A stretch of 64,000 bases of DNA from Salipiger sp. H15 (GCF_040409955.1 NZ_CP123384.1:372001-436000), one strand, 5' to 3'. Positions 16,981 through 25,488 are shown, numbered from the stretch's first letter. Notes: generated from the letters alone by a model not told the origin. Numbers and translations are program-made.

Positions 16981-17229
16981 GCGCCGGACGTTAGCGCAGT
17001 CCCGCGCGGCTGCAACAGGCAATAGCGCCGCCGCCCCGCCTGCGTGTCGCGGCTTCCACATGTGTCAAATATCCCGGGGGAGACGCGCGCAGCGCGGCGG
17101 GGGCAGAGCCCCCTCTTCTCTTCCTGGCGCGCCCTTGGCGCAGGGGGGCAGCGCCCCCTCTTTCCCTTTCGGCGCGCCCAAGGTGCGCGGCGGGCAGGGA
17201 CCGGTGGCGGGACCGGGGTCCCGCGCGGG
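16981..17229. other. Intergenic region filled with hairpin repeats
   Basis: This stretch separates the 3' end of yacG from pxpB and has no plausible gene. It contains one copy of a dispersed intergenic repeat (17066-17121) and a further G/C hairpin (stem 17144-17149 with 17153-17158). Around that hairpin is an imperfect larger inverted repeat at about 17127-17190. The pxp promoter must lie here or within the repeat, but I could not identify it. Confidence 0.6.
17066..17121 (+). repeat. Dispersed intergenic repeat, copy A
   Basis: This copy begins CAAATA, continues with CGGGGGAG and a CGCGCAGCGC core, and ends with the hairpin GGGGC-AGA-GCCCC and a TCTT tail. It matches copy B at 20356-20405 (on the other strand) at most positions. 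Such hairpin-bearing elements are often seen downstream of genes in Rhodobacteraceae, where they may end transcription. Confidence 0.7.
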
Positions 17230-17418
17230 TCAGTGCCGGGTCTGCTTGGCGCGTTCGCGCTCGGCGGCCTCGATCGCCTCTTCCACGTCCTGCGGATCGT
17301 CGGAGGGCACGGCGTAGCTGCCCGACATCCACTTGGCGAGGTCCACGTCGGCGCAGCGCTTCGAGCAGAAGGGCCGGTACTTCTCGTCCGAGGGGCGGTT
17401 GCAGATCGGGCAGCTCAT
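17230..17418 (-). CDS. yacG: Zinc-ribbon DNA gyrase inhibitor family protein YacG
   Basis: YacG is a small zinc protein that in E. coli binds GyrB and inhibits gyrase. The 62-residue protein has four zinc ligands in 'CPICNRP' (3-6) and 'FCSKRC' (18-22), followed by 'DLAKWMSG', matching the family precisely. The acidic, helical C-terminus is usual. Its ATG overlaps the stop of the RNase E/G gene (ATGA). It is the last gene of the infA-maf-RNase-yacG run, an arrangement conserved in Rhodobacterales. Confidence 0.93.
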   Translation of the reverse strand: MSCPICNRPSDEKYRPFCSKRCADVDLAKWMSGSYAVPSDDPQDVEEAIEAAERERAKQTRH

Positions 17419-18458
17419 GACAGCATCCCCGGCTTCAGCACCTCGCTCAGCGGCACGCGCTCGCGCTTGCGCTGCAGCTCCATAAGCCCCAGCTGGGTCC
17501 AGCCGGCAAGGATGGTCTCGGTGGCATCGGTCTTCAGCGCCGCGCGCAGCACGGTCTCGAGCTGGCGGCGTTCCTTCTTGGGGATCGGCGCGGGATCGAC
17601 GATCACCTGCCCGCCGAGGCCGCGCAGGCGCAGCTGCCGCGGCAGCTCGCGCAGGGCGGCGATATTGGCCTTGAGCCCCGCCGCCGGCGAGGTGTCGCCG
17701 CCGGTGTTGACGTCCACCGCCACCAGCGCGCGGGTGGGCTCGATGCACATCGAGCCGCCGCCGGGCAGCGGCACCAGCGCGCGCTCCAGCGCGGCGATCA
17801 TCTCGTAGACGCCGTGACGCTCGAAGGCGCCGGGCTCGGTGTCGACCTCGGCCTCCTCCCACTCGCGCCAGGCCTGCGCGTGCGGGCCGTCGCCCTCGAC
17901 CAGCACCTCGGCCTTGCCCGAGACATCGGCCATCACCTGCTCGCAGAGCTGCGCCATGGCGGCAACGTCCTCGGCGATCTCGTCGGGGTCGCCCATCGCG
18001 CAGGAGGAGCGCAGGATCAGGCCGTTCTCGGCCTCCTTGGCACCGGGCATCACCTCGTGGGCGATCTCGAGCAGGCTCTCGCGGATGTCCTCGTCCTTGA
18101 TGCGGCGCGAGATGTTCAGCCCCGGCGCGCCGGGGGTGACGATCGCGTAGCGCGACTTGAAGAGGATGCGGGTGGTGACGGGGATCGCCTTGCCGGGCTC
18201 GGCGAAGCCGGTGACCTGCACGATGACCGGCTGGCCGGGGGCGAGCCCCTTGACCTGCCGCAGGAAGGCCGAGCCCTCGGGCGTGTCGAGGAACATGCCG
18301 CCCTGCCCCTTCATCGGGCGCTGCGCGATGCCGCGGTAGATGGTGCCCGGGCGCGCGTGGTCGCTGTCGATCAGCAGGTCCTCGAGCTGGCCGTCGACGA
18401 TCAGCGCCGCGGCCTCGGCCTCGCCGAGGTGGCCGAGAGCAATGGTGCGTCCCTTCAT
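17415..18458 (-). CDS. Short ribonuclease E/G family protein
   Basis: This is a predicted endoribonuclease of the RNase E/G family. The 347-residue protein is shorter than RNase G (about 490) or E. It keeps an N-terminal region (about 1-100) that may include a reduced S1-like fold, the RNase H-like central part with 'GLILRSSC', and the catalytic metal-binding segment 'ALVAVDVNTGGDTS' near 243, followed by 'LGGQVIVDPAPIPKKERR'. The zinc-link CPxCxG motif and the scaffold C-terminus of RNase E are missing. A separate full-length Rne presumably exists elsewhere in the genome. The role of the short form is not established from sequence; rRNA or tRNA trimming is possible. Confidence 0.85.
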   Translation of the reverse strand: MKGRTIALGHLGEAEAAALIVDGQLEDLLIDSDHARPGTIYRGIAQRPMKGQGGMFLDTPEGSAFLRQVKGLAPGQPVIVQVTGFAEPGKAIPVTTRILFKSRYAIVTPGAPGLNISRRIKDEDIRESLLEIAHEVMPGAKEAENGLILRSSCAMGDPDEIAEDVAAMAQLCEQVMADVSGKAEVLVEGDGPHAQAWREWEEAEVDTEPGAFERHGVYEMIAALERALVPLPGGGSMCIEPTRALVAVDVNTGGDTSPAAGLKANIAALRELPRQLRLRGLGGQVIVDPAPIPKKERRQLETVLRAALKTDATETILAGWTQLGLMELQRKRERVPLSEVLKPGMLS

Positions 18459-18474
18459 GCGACTTCCCTCTTCG

Positions 18475-19053
18475 TCAGTCTGCGGGTTTGTAGAGCGGGT
18501 AGCCCGCCGCGAGCAGCAGGTTCGCGGTCTCGGCCAGCGGCAGGCCGACCACCGAGGTGAAACTGCCGTTGATCCACGGGATGAACGCGCCGGCGGGGCC
18601 CTGGATGCCGTAGCCCCCGGCCTTGCCCTGCCAGTCGCCCGAGGCGAGGTAGGCGTTCAATTCTTCGTTGGAGAGGTTCTTCATCTGCACCTGCGTGACC
18701 ACGTCACGTTCCCAGACGCGATCGCCCCGGCGCACCGCGACGGCGGTGATCACCCGGTGACGGCGGCCCGAGAGCCTGGTGAGGAATTCGGCGGCCTCCC
18801 CTGCATCGCGGGGCTTGCCCAGGATGCGGCGCCCGAGCGCGACGGTGGTGTCGGCGGCAAGCACGATCTCAGTGTCGGAGGCGGGAATCGCCTGCGCCTT
18901 CTCGCGCGCGAGACGCACGCAGTAGGGGCGGGGCAGCTCGCCCGGCATCGGGTCTTCGTCGATGTCGGGCGGGCGGATGTCGCCCGGCACCACGCCGAGC
19001 TGCGCGAGCAGCTCGAGTCGCCGGGGCGAGCCGGAGCCGAGGACGAGTTTCAT
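18475..19053 (-). CDS. Maf family nucleoside triphosphate pyrophosphatase
   Basis: Maf proteins hydrolyse non-canonical or ordinary nucleoside triphosphates to the monophosphate and pyrophosphate, and affect septum formation when overproduced. The 192-residue protein starts with the signature '[16 protein letters not shown]' at 4-19 and has '[15 protein letters not shown]' near 69 containing the catalytic Asp. It also has '[26 protein letters not shown]' as the C-terminal block, where the family usually has 'YGIQG.A..FV..I.G....VVGLPL'. It lies 16 bases before the RNase gene and 65 bases after infA. Confidence 0.93.
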   Translation of the reverse strand: MKLVLGSGSPRRLELLAQLGVVPGDIRPPDIDEDPMPGELPRPYCVRLAREKAQAIPASDTEIVLAADTTVALGRRILGKPRDAGEAAEFLTRLSGRRHRVITAVAVRRGDRVWERDVVTQVQMKNLSNEELNAYLASGDWQGKAGGYGIQGPAGAFIPWINGSFTSVVGLPLAETANLLLAAGYPLYKPAD

Positions 19054-19118
19054 GCGCGGACCTCCCGTGCCCGGTACAGGAACGCGGGATCCGCCATGAG
19101 ATTCCGGGTCATGCGGAA

Positions 19119-19337
19119 TTACTTGAAGCGGTAGTTGATCCGGCCCTTGGTCAGATCATAGGGCGTCATTTCCACCTGAACCTTGTCGCCGGCAAGAACC
19201 CGGATGCGGTTTTTCCGCATCTTGCCTGCCGTGTGCGCGATGATCTCATGGCCGTTCTCAAGCTCGACCCGAAACGTCGCGTTGGGCAGGAGTTCCTTCA
19301 CGACACCGGGAAATTCGAGCGTATCTTCCTTGGCCAT
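19119..19337 (-). CDS. infA: Translation initiation factor IF-1
   Basis: IF-1 binds the ribosomal A site during initiation. The 72-residue protein is a single OB (S1-like) fold, with '[19 protein letters not shown]' at the start, '[19 protein letters not shown]' in the middle and '[11 protein letters not shown]' at the end, the canonical sequence. The ATG at 19337 has GGAG five bases upstream. A promoter-like pair and a 5' leader hairpin lie just upstream, so infA may head its own transcript with maf, the RNase and yacG. Confidence 0.97.
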   Translation of the reverse strand: MAKEDTLEFPGVVKELLPNATFRVELENGHEIIAHTAGKMRKNRIRVLAGDKVQVEMTPYDLTKGRINYRFK

Positions 19338-19356
19338 GCTTTCTCCTGAAAATGCC

Positions 19357-19414
19357 GTTCCGCTGACTTTCGCGGAACGCGGATGCATATGCGCCCAAAC
19401 GGGGCAATTTTCAA
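19357..19414 (-). promoter_or_regulatory. Probable infA promoter and leader hairpin
   Basis: Reading on the minus strand, TTGAAA (19414-19409) and CATATG (19391-19386) are separated by 17 bases, a reasonable sigma-70 pair. Downstream, the leader contains a 7-base perfect stem (19357-19363 with 19372-19378, loop 8) ending about 20 bases before the start codon and just before the ribosome site. The hairpin could tune IF-1 translation or mRNA stability; that is inference. Confidence 0.45.
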
Positions 19415-19444
19415 GACCACAATTGCAGATTGTCGGAATGGGCT

Positions 19445-20329
19445 CTAGCGCAGCGCCCGCATGGTCACGGGGCCGTCGCGGCCGGACTGATCGTCCCAGT
19501 GGCTGCGGTTCAGCACGACGCCATCGTTACGGACCCGCGCGACGGCGTCAAGGTCAACCTCGGCATAGGTCCATCCGGCCACCCCAAGCGTCCCTTCGGC
19601 GATGACGCCAGTGGCGGGAAAGCCGGTGTCGGGCGGGCAGAAGACCCCGCCCATGCCCATGTTGGTGTCCACCGCCTCGGACCAGTCGCAGCTGCCGACG
19701 GTCGAGGCCATGACCGCGATGCACTGCTGCTCGAGCGCCCGGGCCATGGCGCCGATGCGCACGCGGGAATAGCCCGCCTGCGCCTCGGTGCAGGAGGGCA
19801 CGAGCAGGAGCTCGGCGTCGCGCAGCGCCCGGGCGAGCAGCGGGTACTCGCTGTCGTAGCAGATGAGGATGCCGATGCGGCCGAGCGCGGTGTCGAAGAG
19901 CTGCAGCGGCGCGCCGCCGACCACGTGCCAGTCCTCGCGCTCGAAGCGGGTCATGATCTGCTTGTCCTGGAAGGCCATGCCGCCGGTCGGGGTGAAGAAG
20001 CGCGCGCGGTTGACCGGACGCGGGCCGATCGCGGCGTCGAAGACCGGGGCCGAGGCCGCAAGGATATGGGCGCGGTATTTCGTGGCGAGATCGGAATGCA
20101 GCGCGTCGACCCGCGGGATGCGCTCGGAGACGGCGTGCAGCGAGGCCTCGAGATCGGCGGCGGTGGCGCGGCCCGCCAGCGTCGCGATCTCCATCGAGCC
20201 GTATTCGGGGAAGACCATCAGCTGCGCGCCCTGCCCGGCCGCCTCGGCAACCCAGGCCTCGATCTTGGCGGCGTAGGCGTCCCAGTCCTGAAGGAAATCC
20301 ATCGGGTAGGCGGCGGTGGCGATCTTCAT
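19445..20329 (-). CDS. Carbon-nitrogen hydrolase (nitrilase superfamily)
   Basis: This 294-residue protein belongs to the nitrilase superfamily, which hydrolyses amides, nitriles or carbamoyl groups. The catalytic triad is visible: Glu in '[11 protein letters not shown]' near 42, Lys in 'DKQIMTRFE' near 122 and Cys in '[14 protein letters not shown]' near 156. In place of the very common 'DEW' or 'E.W' near the end it has '[11 protein letters not shown]'. The substrate cannot be assigned; many Rhodobacterales have this type beside a GNAT acetyltransferase, as here. The start at 20329 begins with a typical 'MKIATAAYP'. Confidence 0.87.
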   Translation of the reverse strand: MKIATAAYPMDFLQDWDAYAAKIEAWVAEAAGQGAQLMVFPEYGSMEIATLAGRATAADLEASLHAVSERIPRVDALHSDLATKYRAHILAASAPVFDAAIGPRPVNRARFFTPTGGMAFQDKQIMTRFEREDWHVVGGAPLQLFDTALGRIGILICYDSEYPLLARALRDAELLLVPSCTEAQAGYSRVRIGAMARALEQQCIAVMASTVGSCDWSEAVDTNMGMGGVFCPPDTGFPATGVIAEGTLGVAGWTYAEVDLDAVARVRNDGVVLNRSHWDDQSGRDGPVTMRALR

Positions 20330-20355
20330 GCGCGGCGTCCTTGGTGAGGCCGGAA

Positions 20356-20405
20356 GAGCGGGGGCTCCGCCCCCGTCCGCTGCGCGGACTCCCCCGGCGT
20401 ATTTG
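20356..20405 (-). repeat. Dispersed intergenic repeat, copy B
   Basis: This copy, read on the minus strand, has the same order as copy A at 17066-17121: CAAATA, CGGGGGAG, a CCGCGCAGCGG core and a GGGGGC-GGA-GCCCCC hairpin. It sits between the acetyltransferase gene and the nitrilase gene, pointing in the direction of transcription, so it may act as a processing or termination element. Confidence 0.7.
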
Positions 20406-20420
20406 GAAAGAGAAGAAGGC

Positions 20421-21020
20421 TCAGGCGGGGTCCGTGTCGAGATCCCGGAGCCAGAATTGCAGCGGATGCTCGGTCTCTGCGGACTGGTCCACGTCGCGCC
20501 AGCGGAAGCGGGCGACGACGCCCTCGAGCGGGGCGTAGCCGCGCTTGCGCCAGAACGGGCCCAGCGGGGCGTATCCGGCCGGGCGCAGCGGGTGGTCCTC
20601 GGGGCGCTGCACGGCGCAGAAGGCGCTGTGGCGGCGGCCGAGGCCGCGGGCATGGGCCTCGCGCGAGTCGAAGAAGCGGTGGCCGATCCCCTGCCCGCGC
20701 GCCTCGGGCAGCAGCACCGACTCGGCGCAGTAGAAGATGTCCGGCAGCGCGAGACCGGTGGCGGCGAAGGGCGCGGCGAAGTCCCCGGCGTGGTCCTCCA
20801 TCGGCGTGCCGGTGGCGGCGCCGACGAGCCGCGCGCCGTCGAAGGCGCCGACCAGCACCGCCCCGGCGCTGGTCCGGTAGCTCTCGAGGTAGCGCCGCTC
20901 GTAGTCGAGATCGCCGTCGTAGAGATAGGGCCAGTCGCGGAACACGGCGATGCGCAGCCGCGCCACGTCGTCGAGCGCGGCGTCGAGCGCCGCGCCGGTG
21001 AGGACGCGAACCTCGGTCAC
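20421..21020 (-). CDS. GNAT family N-acetyltransferase
   Basis: This is a 199-residue acetyltransferase of the GNAT superfamily. The acetyl-CoA-binding loop appears as 'LLPEARGQGIGHRFFDSREAHA' near 103 (R/QxxGxG/A form: 'RGQGIG'). 'RLVGAATGTP' near 63 is the beta-4 strand region, and 'FWRKRGYAPLEG' near 160 is the typical C-terminal 'F..K.GF' element. The substrate is unknown. Its ATG overlaps the stop of the NTF2-like gene (ATGA), and it is followed by the nitrilase after a repeat-bearing gap. These three are extra to the conserved block around them. Confidence 0.85.
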   Translation of the reverse strand: MTEVRVLTGAALDAALDDVARLRIAVFRDWPYLYDGDLDYERRYLESYRTSAGAVLVGAFDGARLVGAATGTPMEDHAGDFAAPFAATGLALPDIFYCAESVLLPEARGQGIGHRFFDSREAHARGLGRRHSAFCAVQRPEDHPLRPAGYAPLGPFWRKRGYAPLEGVVARFRWRDVDQSAETEHPLQFWLRDLDTDPA

Positions 21021-21415
21021 GAGACCTGCCGGATCCAGTCGGCGAGGTTGTAGTAGGTCACCACGCGGGTGATCTTGCCGCCGTCCAGCGAGAAGAACGA
21101 GCCCGCCGGCAGGCGGTAGGTCTGCCCCGCCGCCTCGGGCAGGCCGGCGTCGGTGCGCAGGTAGGTGCCGTTCACGGTGAACTCGGCGGCGGCGCGGGTC
21201 CCGCCCTCGGCCTCGAAGATCACCATGTCGGTCAGGTGCTCGTCGTAGCAGTGGGACATGTGGGCGCAGAACTCGGCGAATTTGGTCTTGCCCGAGCGGA
21301 CCTGCCCCTCGTTCACGTGATGCGCGATATCCGCCGAGAGCAGGTCGAGCATCGCCTCGGTGTCCTTGGCGTTGAAGGCGTCGAAATAGGCCTTGATGGT
21401 GTCGGTGGCCGTCAT
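21017..21415 (-). CDS. NTF2-like (SnoaL/ketosteroid-isomerase type) protein
   Basis: This is a 132-residue cone-shaped NTF2-fold protein. Its opening 'TIKAYFDAFNAKDTEAMLDLLSADIAHHVN' is the standard helix-strand start of SnoaL-like proteins, and 'AAEFTVNGTYLRTD' and 'YRLPAGSFFSLDGGKITRVVTYYNLADW' finish the fold. Such proteins may be isomerases, dehydratases or binding proteins; nothing here decides between them. The start at 21415 is fixed by the ATGA overlap with the phosphatase gene, although a start four codons upstream is open. Confidence 0.85.
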   Translation of the reverse strand: MTATDTIKAYFDAFNAKDTEAMLDLLSADIAHHVNEGQVRSGKTKFAEFCAHMSHCYDEHLTDMVIFEAEGGTRAAAEFTVNGTYLRTDAGLPEAAGQTYRLPAGSFFSLDGGKITRVVTYYNLADWIRQVS

Positions 21416-21858
21416 GTGTCTCCCCATCGGGTCTTGAGCTTCTCGTAGATCTGGTCGCGGGTCTGGCGGTAGGCGTTCATCTTGGTCTCGCGGGTCTCGC
21501 CGAGCCCCGTCGGATCCATGATCGGCCAGTATTCCACCGTGAGGTGGAAGAAGCGGGTGAGTTCCAGCGCGGCGCGCTGCGAGGCGGGTGACATGGCGAC
21601 GATCAGGTCGAACCCCGACAGCGTCTCGCCCATCTCCTCGAGCTCCTCGAAGCTGCGCGAGCGGTGGCGCGAGAGCTCGACGCCGATCTCCTGGCAGACG
21701 GCGATGGCGAAGCCGTCGATCTCGAGATCGTTCACCACGCCCACGGACTGCACGTAGGTGCCCTGCCCGTAGAGCTTTTTCATGATGCCCTCGGCCATGG
21801 GCGAGCGCACGGCGTTGTGGTCGCAGCAGAAGAGCACCGATTGCGGCAGCTTCGGCAC
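21412..21858 (-). CDS. Low-molecular-weight protein-tyrosine-phosphatase/arsenate reductase-like
   Basis: This 148-residue protein has the LMW-PTP active-site loop Cys-X5-Arg at its N-terminus ('CDHNAVRS', about residues 12-19) and the general acid segment 'YWPIMDPTG' near 110. Members act as tyrosine phosphatases or as thioredoxin-coupled arsenate reductases. The full set of extra redox cysteines of ArsC is not evident, so phosphatase seems as likely. The gene starts with GTG (21858), with GGAGG upstream. It follows the UPF0262 gene by 4 bases, an order conserved in Rhodobacterales. Confidence 0.85.
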   Translation of the reverse strand: MPKLPQSVLFCCDHNAVRSPMAEGIMKKLYGQGTYVQSVGVVNDLEIDGFAIAVCQEIGVELSRHRSRSFEELEEMGETLSGFDLIVAMSPASQRAALELTRFFHLTVEYWPIMDPTGLGETRETKMNAYRQTRDQIYEKLKTRWGDT

Positions 21859-21862
21859 GCGG

Positions 21863-22342
21863 TCAGCCTCCGAAATGCAGCACGCAGATGAGGGTGAAGA
21901 GGCGCCGCGCCGTGTCTATGTCGATCTCGGCCTTGCCCTCGAGCCGCTCCTGCAGGATGCGCGCGCCCTCGTTGTGGATGCCGCGGCGGGCCATGTCGAT
22001 CGTCTCGATCTGGCTGGGGGCGGCGGATTTCACCGCGTCGAAGTAGCTCTTGCAGATCTGGAAGTAGTCCTTGACCACCTGCCGGAACGGCGCGAGCGAG
22101 AGGTGGAACTCGGCCGCCGGATCGCCGCCCTCGGTGGTGATGTCGAAGACGAGGCGCTTGTCGCGGATCGACAGGCCGAGCGCGTAGGGCCCGTCGGGCA
22201 CGTCGCGGCCGTTGCGCGCCGGCAGGGAGAAGCTGTTCTCCTCCATGAGGTCGAACATCGCCACGCGCCGCTCCTGCTCGATCTCCGGGGTCGGAGGCGG
22301 CAGGTTGGCGTCGTCCAGCTCGATACGGGCGATGTGGCTCAT
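21863..22342 (-). CDS. UPF0262 family protein
   Basis: This is a 159-residue soluble protein of the uncharacterised UPF0262 family, found almost only in Alphaproteobacteria. The conserved stretches 'SLPARNGRDVPDGPYAL', 'LSIRDKRLVFDI' and 'KDYFQICKSYFDAV' are present. The function is unknown. In related genomes it follows hisD directly, but here about 4.6 kb of extra genes separate it from hisD. It is probably in one transcript with the phosphatase gene after it. Confidence 0.88.
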   Translation of the reverse strand: MSHIARIELDDANLPPPTPEIEQERRVAMFDLMEENSFSLPARNGRDVPDGPYALGLSIRDKRLVFDITTEGGDPAAEFHLSLAPFRQVVKDYFQICKSYFDAVKSAAPSQIETIDMARRGIHNEGARILQERLEGKAEIDIDTARRLFTLICVLHFGG

Positions 22343-22476
22343 GGGCGCGTCCTCGGCATGTGCCGGACTTTCCTAGCGCAGGGCATTGGGGCGCCGCAAT
22401 AATCATTGCCCCGCCGCCCCCGCTTTTGCGCCGCGCGCCGCGCGTGATGCCGGTTCGGCGACCGCTCAGCGCGGCG

Positions 22477-24609
22477 TCACAGCAGCCGCTCGCCGTCGTC
22501 GAAATAGCCGACGTGGATCCTCGGCCCCCAGTACCACTCGACCGCGACGAAGGGATCGCCGAGCGCGCCGGCATCGGTGAACCTGCCGGTGCCGTCGTTC
22601 CTGAGCAGGTGCAGCTCGGTGCCCTCGGCGGTCTCGGTGGCGAGGAGCACGTCGATGTCGCCGTCGAGATCGTAGTCCTCGGCCGCCGTGAGGTTGCCGG
22701 CAAAGGCGGGGTCGAGGCTCTTGAGCTCGAAGCGCACGCCCTCCGCGTCGGAGACCACGTCCCAGGTTCGCAGCCCCGCCCCCCCGCCGTTCTCGTCCTG
22801 CGAGTGCCCGGCGCCAATCAGCTCCATGTTGCCGTCGCCGTCGAAATCGGCGACCTCGAACGCGCCCTGGCTGCCGCCCATCGGCGAGATGCGCGGCACC
22901 GGGCCGCCCTGGTCGTGCCCCGTGCCGTCGTTGAGCCAGGCGTAGATCCCGCGCCCCTCGCCGCCGACCACGAAGACCACGTCGAGATCGCCGTCGGTGT
23001 CGAGATCGACGATCTGCGGATCCCCGGCCGGAGCGGTGCTCGGCGACATCGAGGCGCTCGTGTGGAACTGCCCGGTGCCGTCGTTGAGCAGGATCCTCAT
23101 CGCGTTGATGTCATAGGCGGCGAAGGCCAGCGCATCGAGCTGCCCGTCGCCGTTGAAATCGCCCAGCCGGGCCGGGTGAGGACCGGAGCCGAACTCGAAG
23201 CCGCTGAGCGCCATCAGGTCGAACCGCCCGGTGCCGTCGTTCCCGAAGACGATCAGCGAGCCGCCGACGAGGCTGGCGCCGAGCAGGTCGATGTCGCCGT
23301 CACCGTCGACGTCGCCGGCATCGTGCAGCTCGATCACCCCGTCGTGGTAGCTGCCGTAGGGCTGGTCGTGGTCGAGCACCGGCATCTCGAAGGTGATGCG
23401 CTGCGCCTGCTGCCACAGCGGCACGAATTCCCCGACGCCGACATTCTCGTTGATCGTCACGTCGAAGTTGAACTCCTCGACGTCGTCGTCGAACTCCTGC
23501 CAGTAGTCGTCCTGCATCTGCAGGAAGTCGTCGTCGCCATCGCCGTCGACGTCGGCGGCGATGACCTGGTTGTGGTAGCTGCGCACGAAAGTGTCGATCA
23601 GCGAGAAGCTCCCGGTGCCGTCGTTGAAGCCCACCTGCGCGCTGTCGAAGACCTGGTCGGCGCGGTTCTCGAGATACCAGATGTCGGGCTGCGGCCGGTC
23701 CGGCGGGAACGGCGGCGCCACGCTCGTCAGCTCCACGTAGTCGAGCCGCAGCGGCTCGCCGCCGTCGCCCTGGCCGTCGAACTGGATGGTGTCGCCGACC
23801 TCGAGCCGGACGTTCTCGAAGGTGATCGTCCTGCGGCTGCTCCTGTCGGCGATCGCCGAGCCCTCGTCGGAATCGAAGGGCACGCCGTAGGTGTAGCCCC
23901 AGTCGAAGGCGATGCTGAGCGTCGAGACGCCGTCTGTCTCGTCGAAATAACCGATCGTCAGGTCGTAGAGCCCGGCGTGCTGGACGGTGTACTGCGCCTG
24001 CGCGCGGTCGCCGCTGGTGTGCTGCAGCATGTAGCCGCCGGAAGCCGCGCCGTTGTGCACCACCGAGAAGCCCTGCAGGATCTCCAGATCCTCGGCCTCG
24101 ATCTTCAGCGTCTCGCCGACCAGCGGCGTCGAGGCGACGATGTCGATGTAGTCGGTGCGCAGCGGCTCCCGGCCGTCGGCGCTGCCGCGCAGCTCGATCA
24201 CGTCGCCGGGCTCGATCGCCACGCGATAGGCGGTGAACTCGGCGCGGGCCGCCGGGGTGACGATCTCGGTGCCGGTCGTCGCGTCCCAGTCGAACTCCGC
24301 CACCACGGCGCCGTTCACCACGAGCGCCATCCGCGAGACGCCGTCGGTCTCGTCGAAATAGCCGATGGTGAGATCGTAGAGGCCGGACGGCGTGTAGGGC
24401 CCGCCGGGCCCGGCGAAGATGCCCCCGGCGCTCGAGCTGCCCGCGTTTGCCTGCAGGTAGTGCCGGGCCGAGGCGTGGGGGTTGCTCCAGACCTCGAAGC
24501 CCGCGGCGATGGTCAGGGTCTCTGCCTCGGTGCGGCCGGTGGTGATCGGGGCGGTGAAATCGGGAACCGGGAACGAGAATGTGGGTGAATACAAAGAGGG
24601 GACAGGCAT
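22477..24609 (-). CDS. FG-GAP/VCBS-repeat protein with two carbohydrate-binding-like domains
   Basis: This is a 710-residue, very acidic protein. The N-terminal half holds two related beta-sandwich domains (about 30-160 and 165-305), each containing 'GLYDLTIGYFDETDGVS' and ending in a 'LR.DYI' or 'LRLDYV' strand, resembling CBM6/35-type binding modules. The C-terminal half (about 340-700) has FG-GAP/VCBS propeller repeats with at least six Asp-rich calcium loops such as 'DVDGDGDDD', 'DFNGDGQLD' and 'DFDGDGNME'. There is no Sec signal; the protein may leave through a type I or other route, or the start may be wrong. A surface or extracellular calcium- and sugar-binding role is likely but unproven. 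The ATG at 24609 has GGGAG upstream. Confidence 0.82.
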   Translation of the reverse strand: MPVPSLYSPTFSFPVPDFTAPITTGRTEAETLTIAAGFEVWSNPHASARHYLQANAGSSSAGGIFAGPGGPYTPSGLYDLTIGYFDETDGVSRMALVVNGAVVAEFDWDATTGTEIVTPAARAEFTAYRVAIEPGDVIELRGSADGREPLRTDYIDIVASTPLVGETLKIEAEDLEILQGFSVVHNGAASGGYMLQHTSGDRAQAQYTVQHAGLYDLTIGYFDETDGVSTLSIAFDWGYTYGVPFDSDEGSAIADRSSRRTITFENVRLEVGDTIQFDGQGDGGEPLRLDYVELTSVAPPFPPDRPQPDIWYLENRADQVFDSAQVGFNDGTGSFSLIDTFVRSYHNQVIAADVDGDGDDDFLQMQDDYWQEFDDDVEEFNFDVTINENVGVGEFVPLWQQAQRITFEMPVLDHDQPYGSYHDGVIELHDAGDVDGDGDIDLLGASLVGGSLIVFGNDGTGRFDLMALSGFEFGSGPHPARLGDFNGDGQLDALAFAAYDINAMRILLNDGTGQFHTSASMSPSTAPAGDPQIVDLDTDGDLDVVFVVGGEGRGIYAWLNDGTGHDQGGPVPRISPMGGSQGAFEVADFDGDGNMELIGAGHSQDENGGGAGLRTWDVVSDAEGVRFELKSLDPAFAGNLTAAEDYDLDGDIDVLLATETAEGTELHLLRNDGTGRFTDAGALGDPFVAVEWYWGPRIHVGYFDDGERLL

Positions 24610-24721
24610 GCGAGTGCTCCCTTCAATCCATATCCAAAATTCGCGCATAAAATGTGGCGAGATAGTGCCCACTCACCCCCTGCGGGTCAACTCCGGCGTC
24701 CCGGCGGTGGCGGGTCCGCGC

Positions 24722-25441
24722 TCAGATCGCCTCGCGCCGGGACGCGCCGGATCCGTCCCTCGCGATCTGCGCGTAGCTGCTGCGGACCAGCCAGCGGGTC
24801 AGCGTGCGCGCCAGCAGGTCATGGCCGGTGAGCGTGATTCGTCCCGCCTCGATCTCGGCCTCGAAGCTGGAATGTCCCATCCAGGCCGAGGTCAGCGCCC
24901 GCAGGTCGGCCACCACGTAGAGATCGACATCATGCTTCGGATCGGCAAAGCAGAGGTCCGTCTCCTCGCCCGGCTTCGCGACGAGCCAGTATTTCGCCGT
25001 CCCGTTCGGCGGATCGTCGAGGCGGAACTGGATGACGCTCTTGCGCTTGGGCAGCTCCAGCAGGTCGATCTTGCGCCGGATGTTCCACATCAGCATGCGC
25101 GCATCGAGATCCTGCAGCGAGGTCTCGCAGGCGATGTTGCGGTGCGCCCATTCGCCGAGCGCGCGGATCAGCGGCTCGAGCTCGTCGGCAAGCGGGGTGG
25201 TCAGGTACTCTGCATGGGCCCCCGGTCCGGAGCCGCGCCGGGTGACGAGCCCGTTCGCCTCCATCTCCTTCAGCCGTTTCGACAGCAGGCCCGGCGACAT
25301 GCCGGGCACGCCGCGCTGGATCTCGTTGAACCGGGTGGACCCGGACCACATCTCGCAGAGCACGAGCATGGTCCATCGCGGCTCGAGCAGGCTGGCCGCC
25401 ATCGCGACGGGGCAGAACCTCGGGTAGCTGGTCTCGGCCAT
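24722..25441 (-). CDS. HxlR-family winged-helix regulator with SCP2-like C-terminal domain
   Basis: The N-terminal 100 residues are an HxlR-type winged helix: 'CPVAMAASLLEPRWTMLVLCEM' with the early Cys that several HxlR members use as a redox or aldehyde sensor, then 'RFNEIQRGVPGMSPGLLSKRLKEME' and 'PLADELEPLIRALGEWAHRN'. The rest (about 110-225) resembles the sterol-carrier-like domain that often follows HxlR domains. The total is 239 residues. It is transcribed away from the OsmC-methyltransferase pair, so it probably controls that pair and itself from the 149-base divergent region. The effector is unknown. Confidence 0.87.
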   Translation of the reverse strand: MAETSYPRFCPVAMAASLLEPRWTMLVLCEMWSGSTRFNEIQRGVPGMSPGLLSKRLKEMEANGLVTRRGSGPGAHAEYLTTPLADELEPLIRALGEWAHRNIACETSLQDLDARMLMWNIRRKIDLLELPKRKSVIQFRLDDPPNGTAKYWLVAKPGEETDLCFADPKHDVDLYVVADLRALTSAWMGHSSFEAEIEAGRITLTGHDLLARTLTRWLVRSSYAQIARDGSGASRREAI

Positions 25442-25488
25442 GGCAGGCTCCTCCCTGCGGGGGCTCGTCCCGGCGCGCGCCGGGATCC

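Noticed and set aside
17127..17190. A gene or small RNA in the G/C inverted repeat after copy A of the dispersed repeat
   Set aside because: It is only low-complexity inverted G/C sequence with no promoter pair; better treated as part of the repeat region.
22360..24588. A 742-codon plus-strand frame opposite the VCBS-repeat gene
   Set aside because: The sense strand has clear calcium-loop repeats; the antisense product is an Ala/Val/Glu-rich mirror with no motif.
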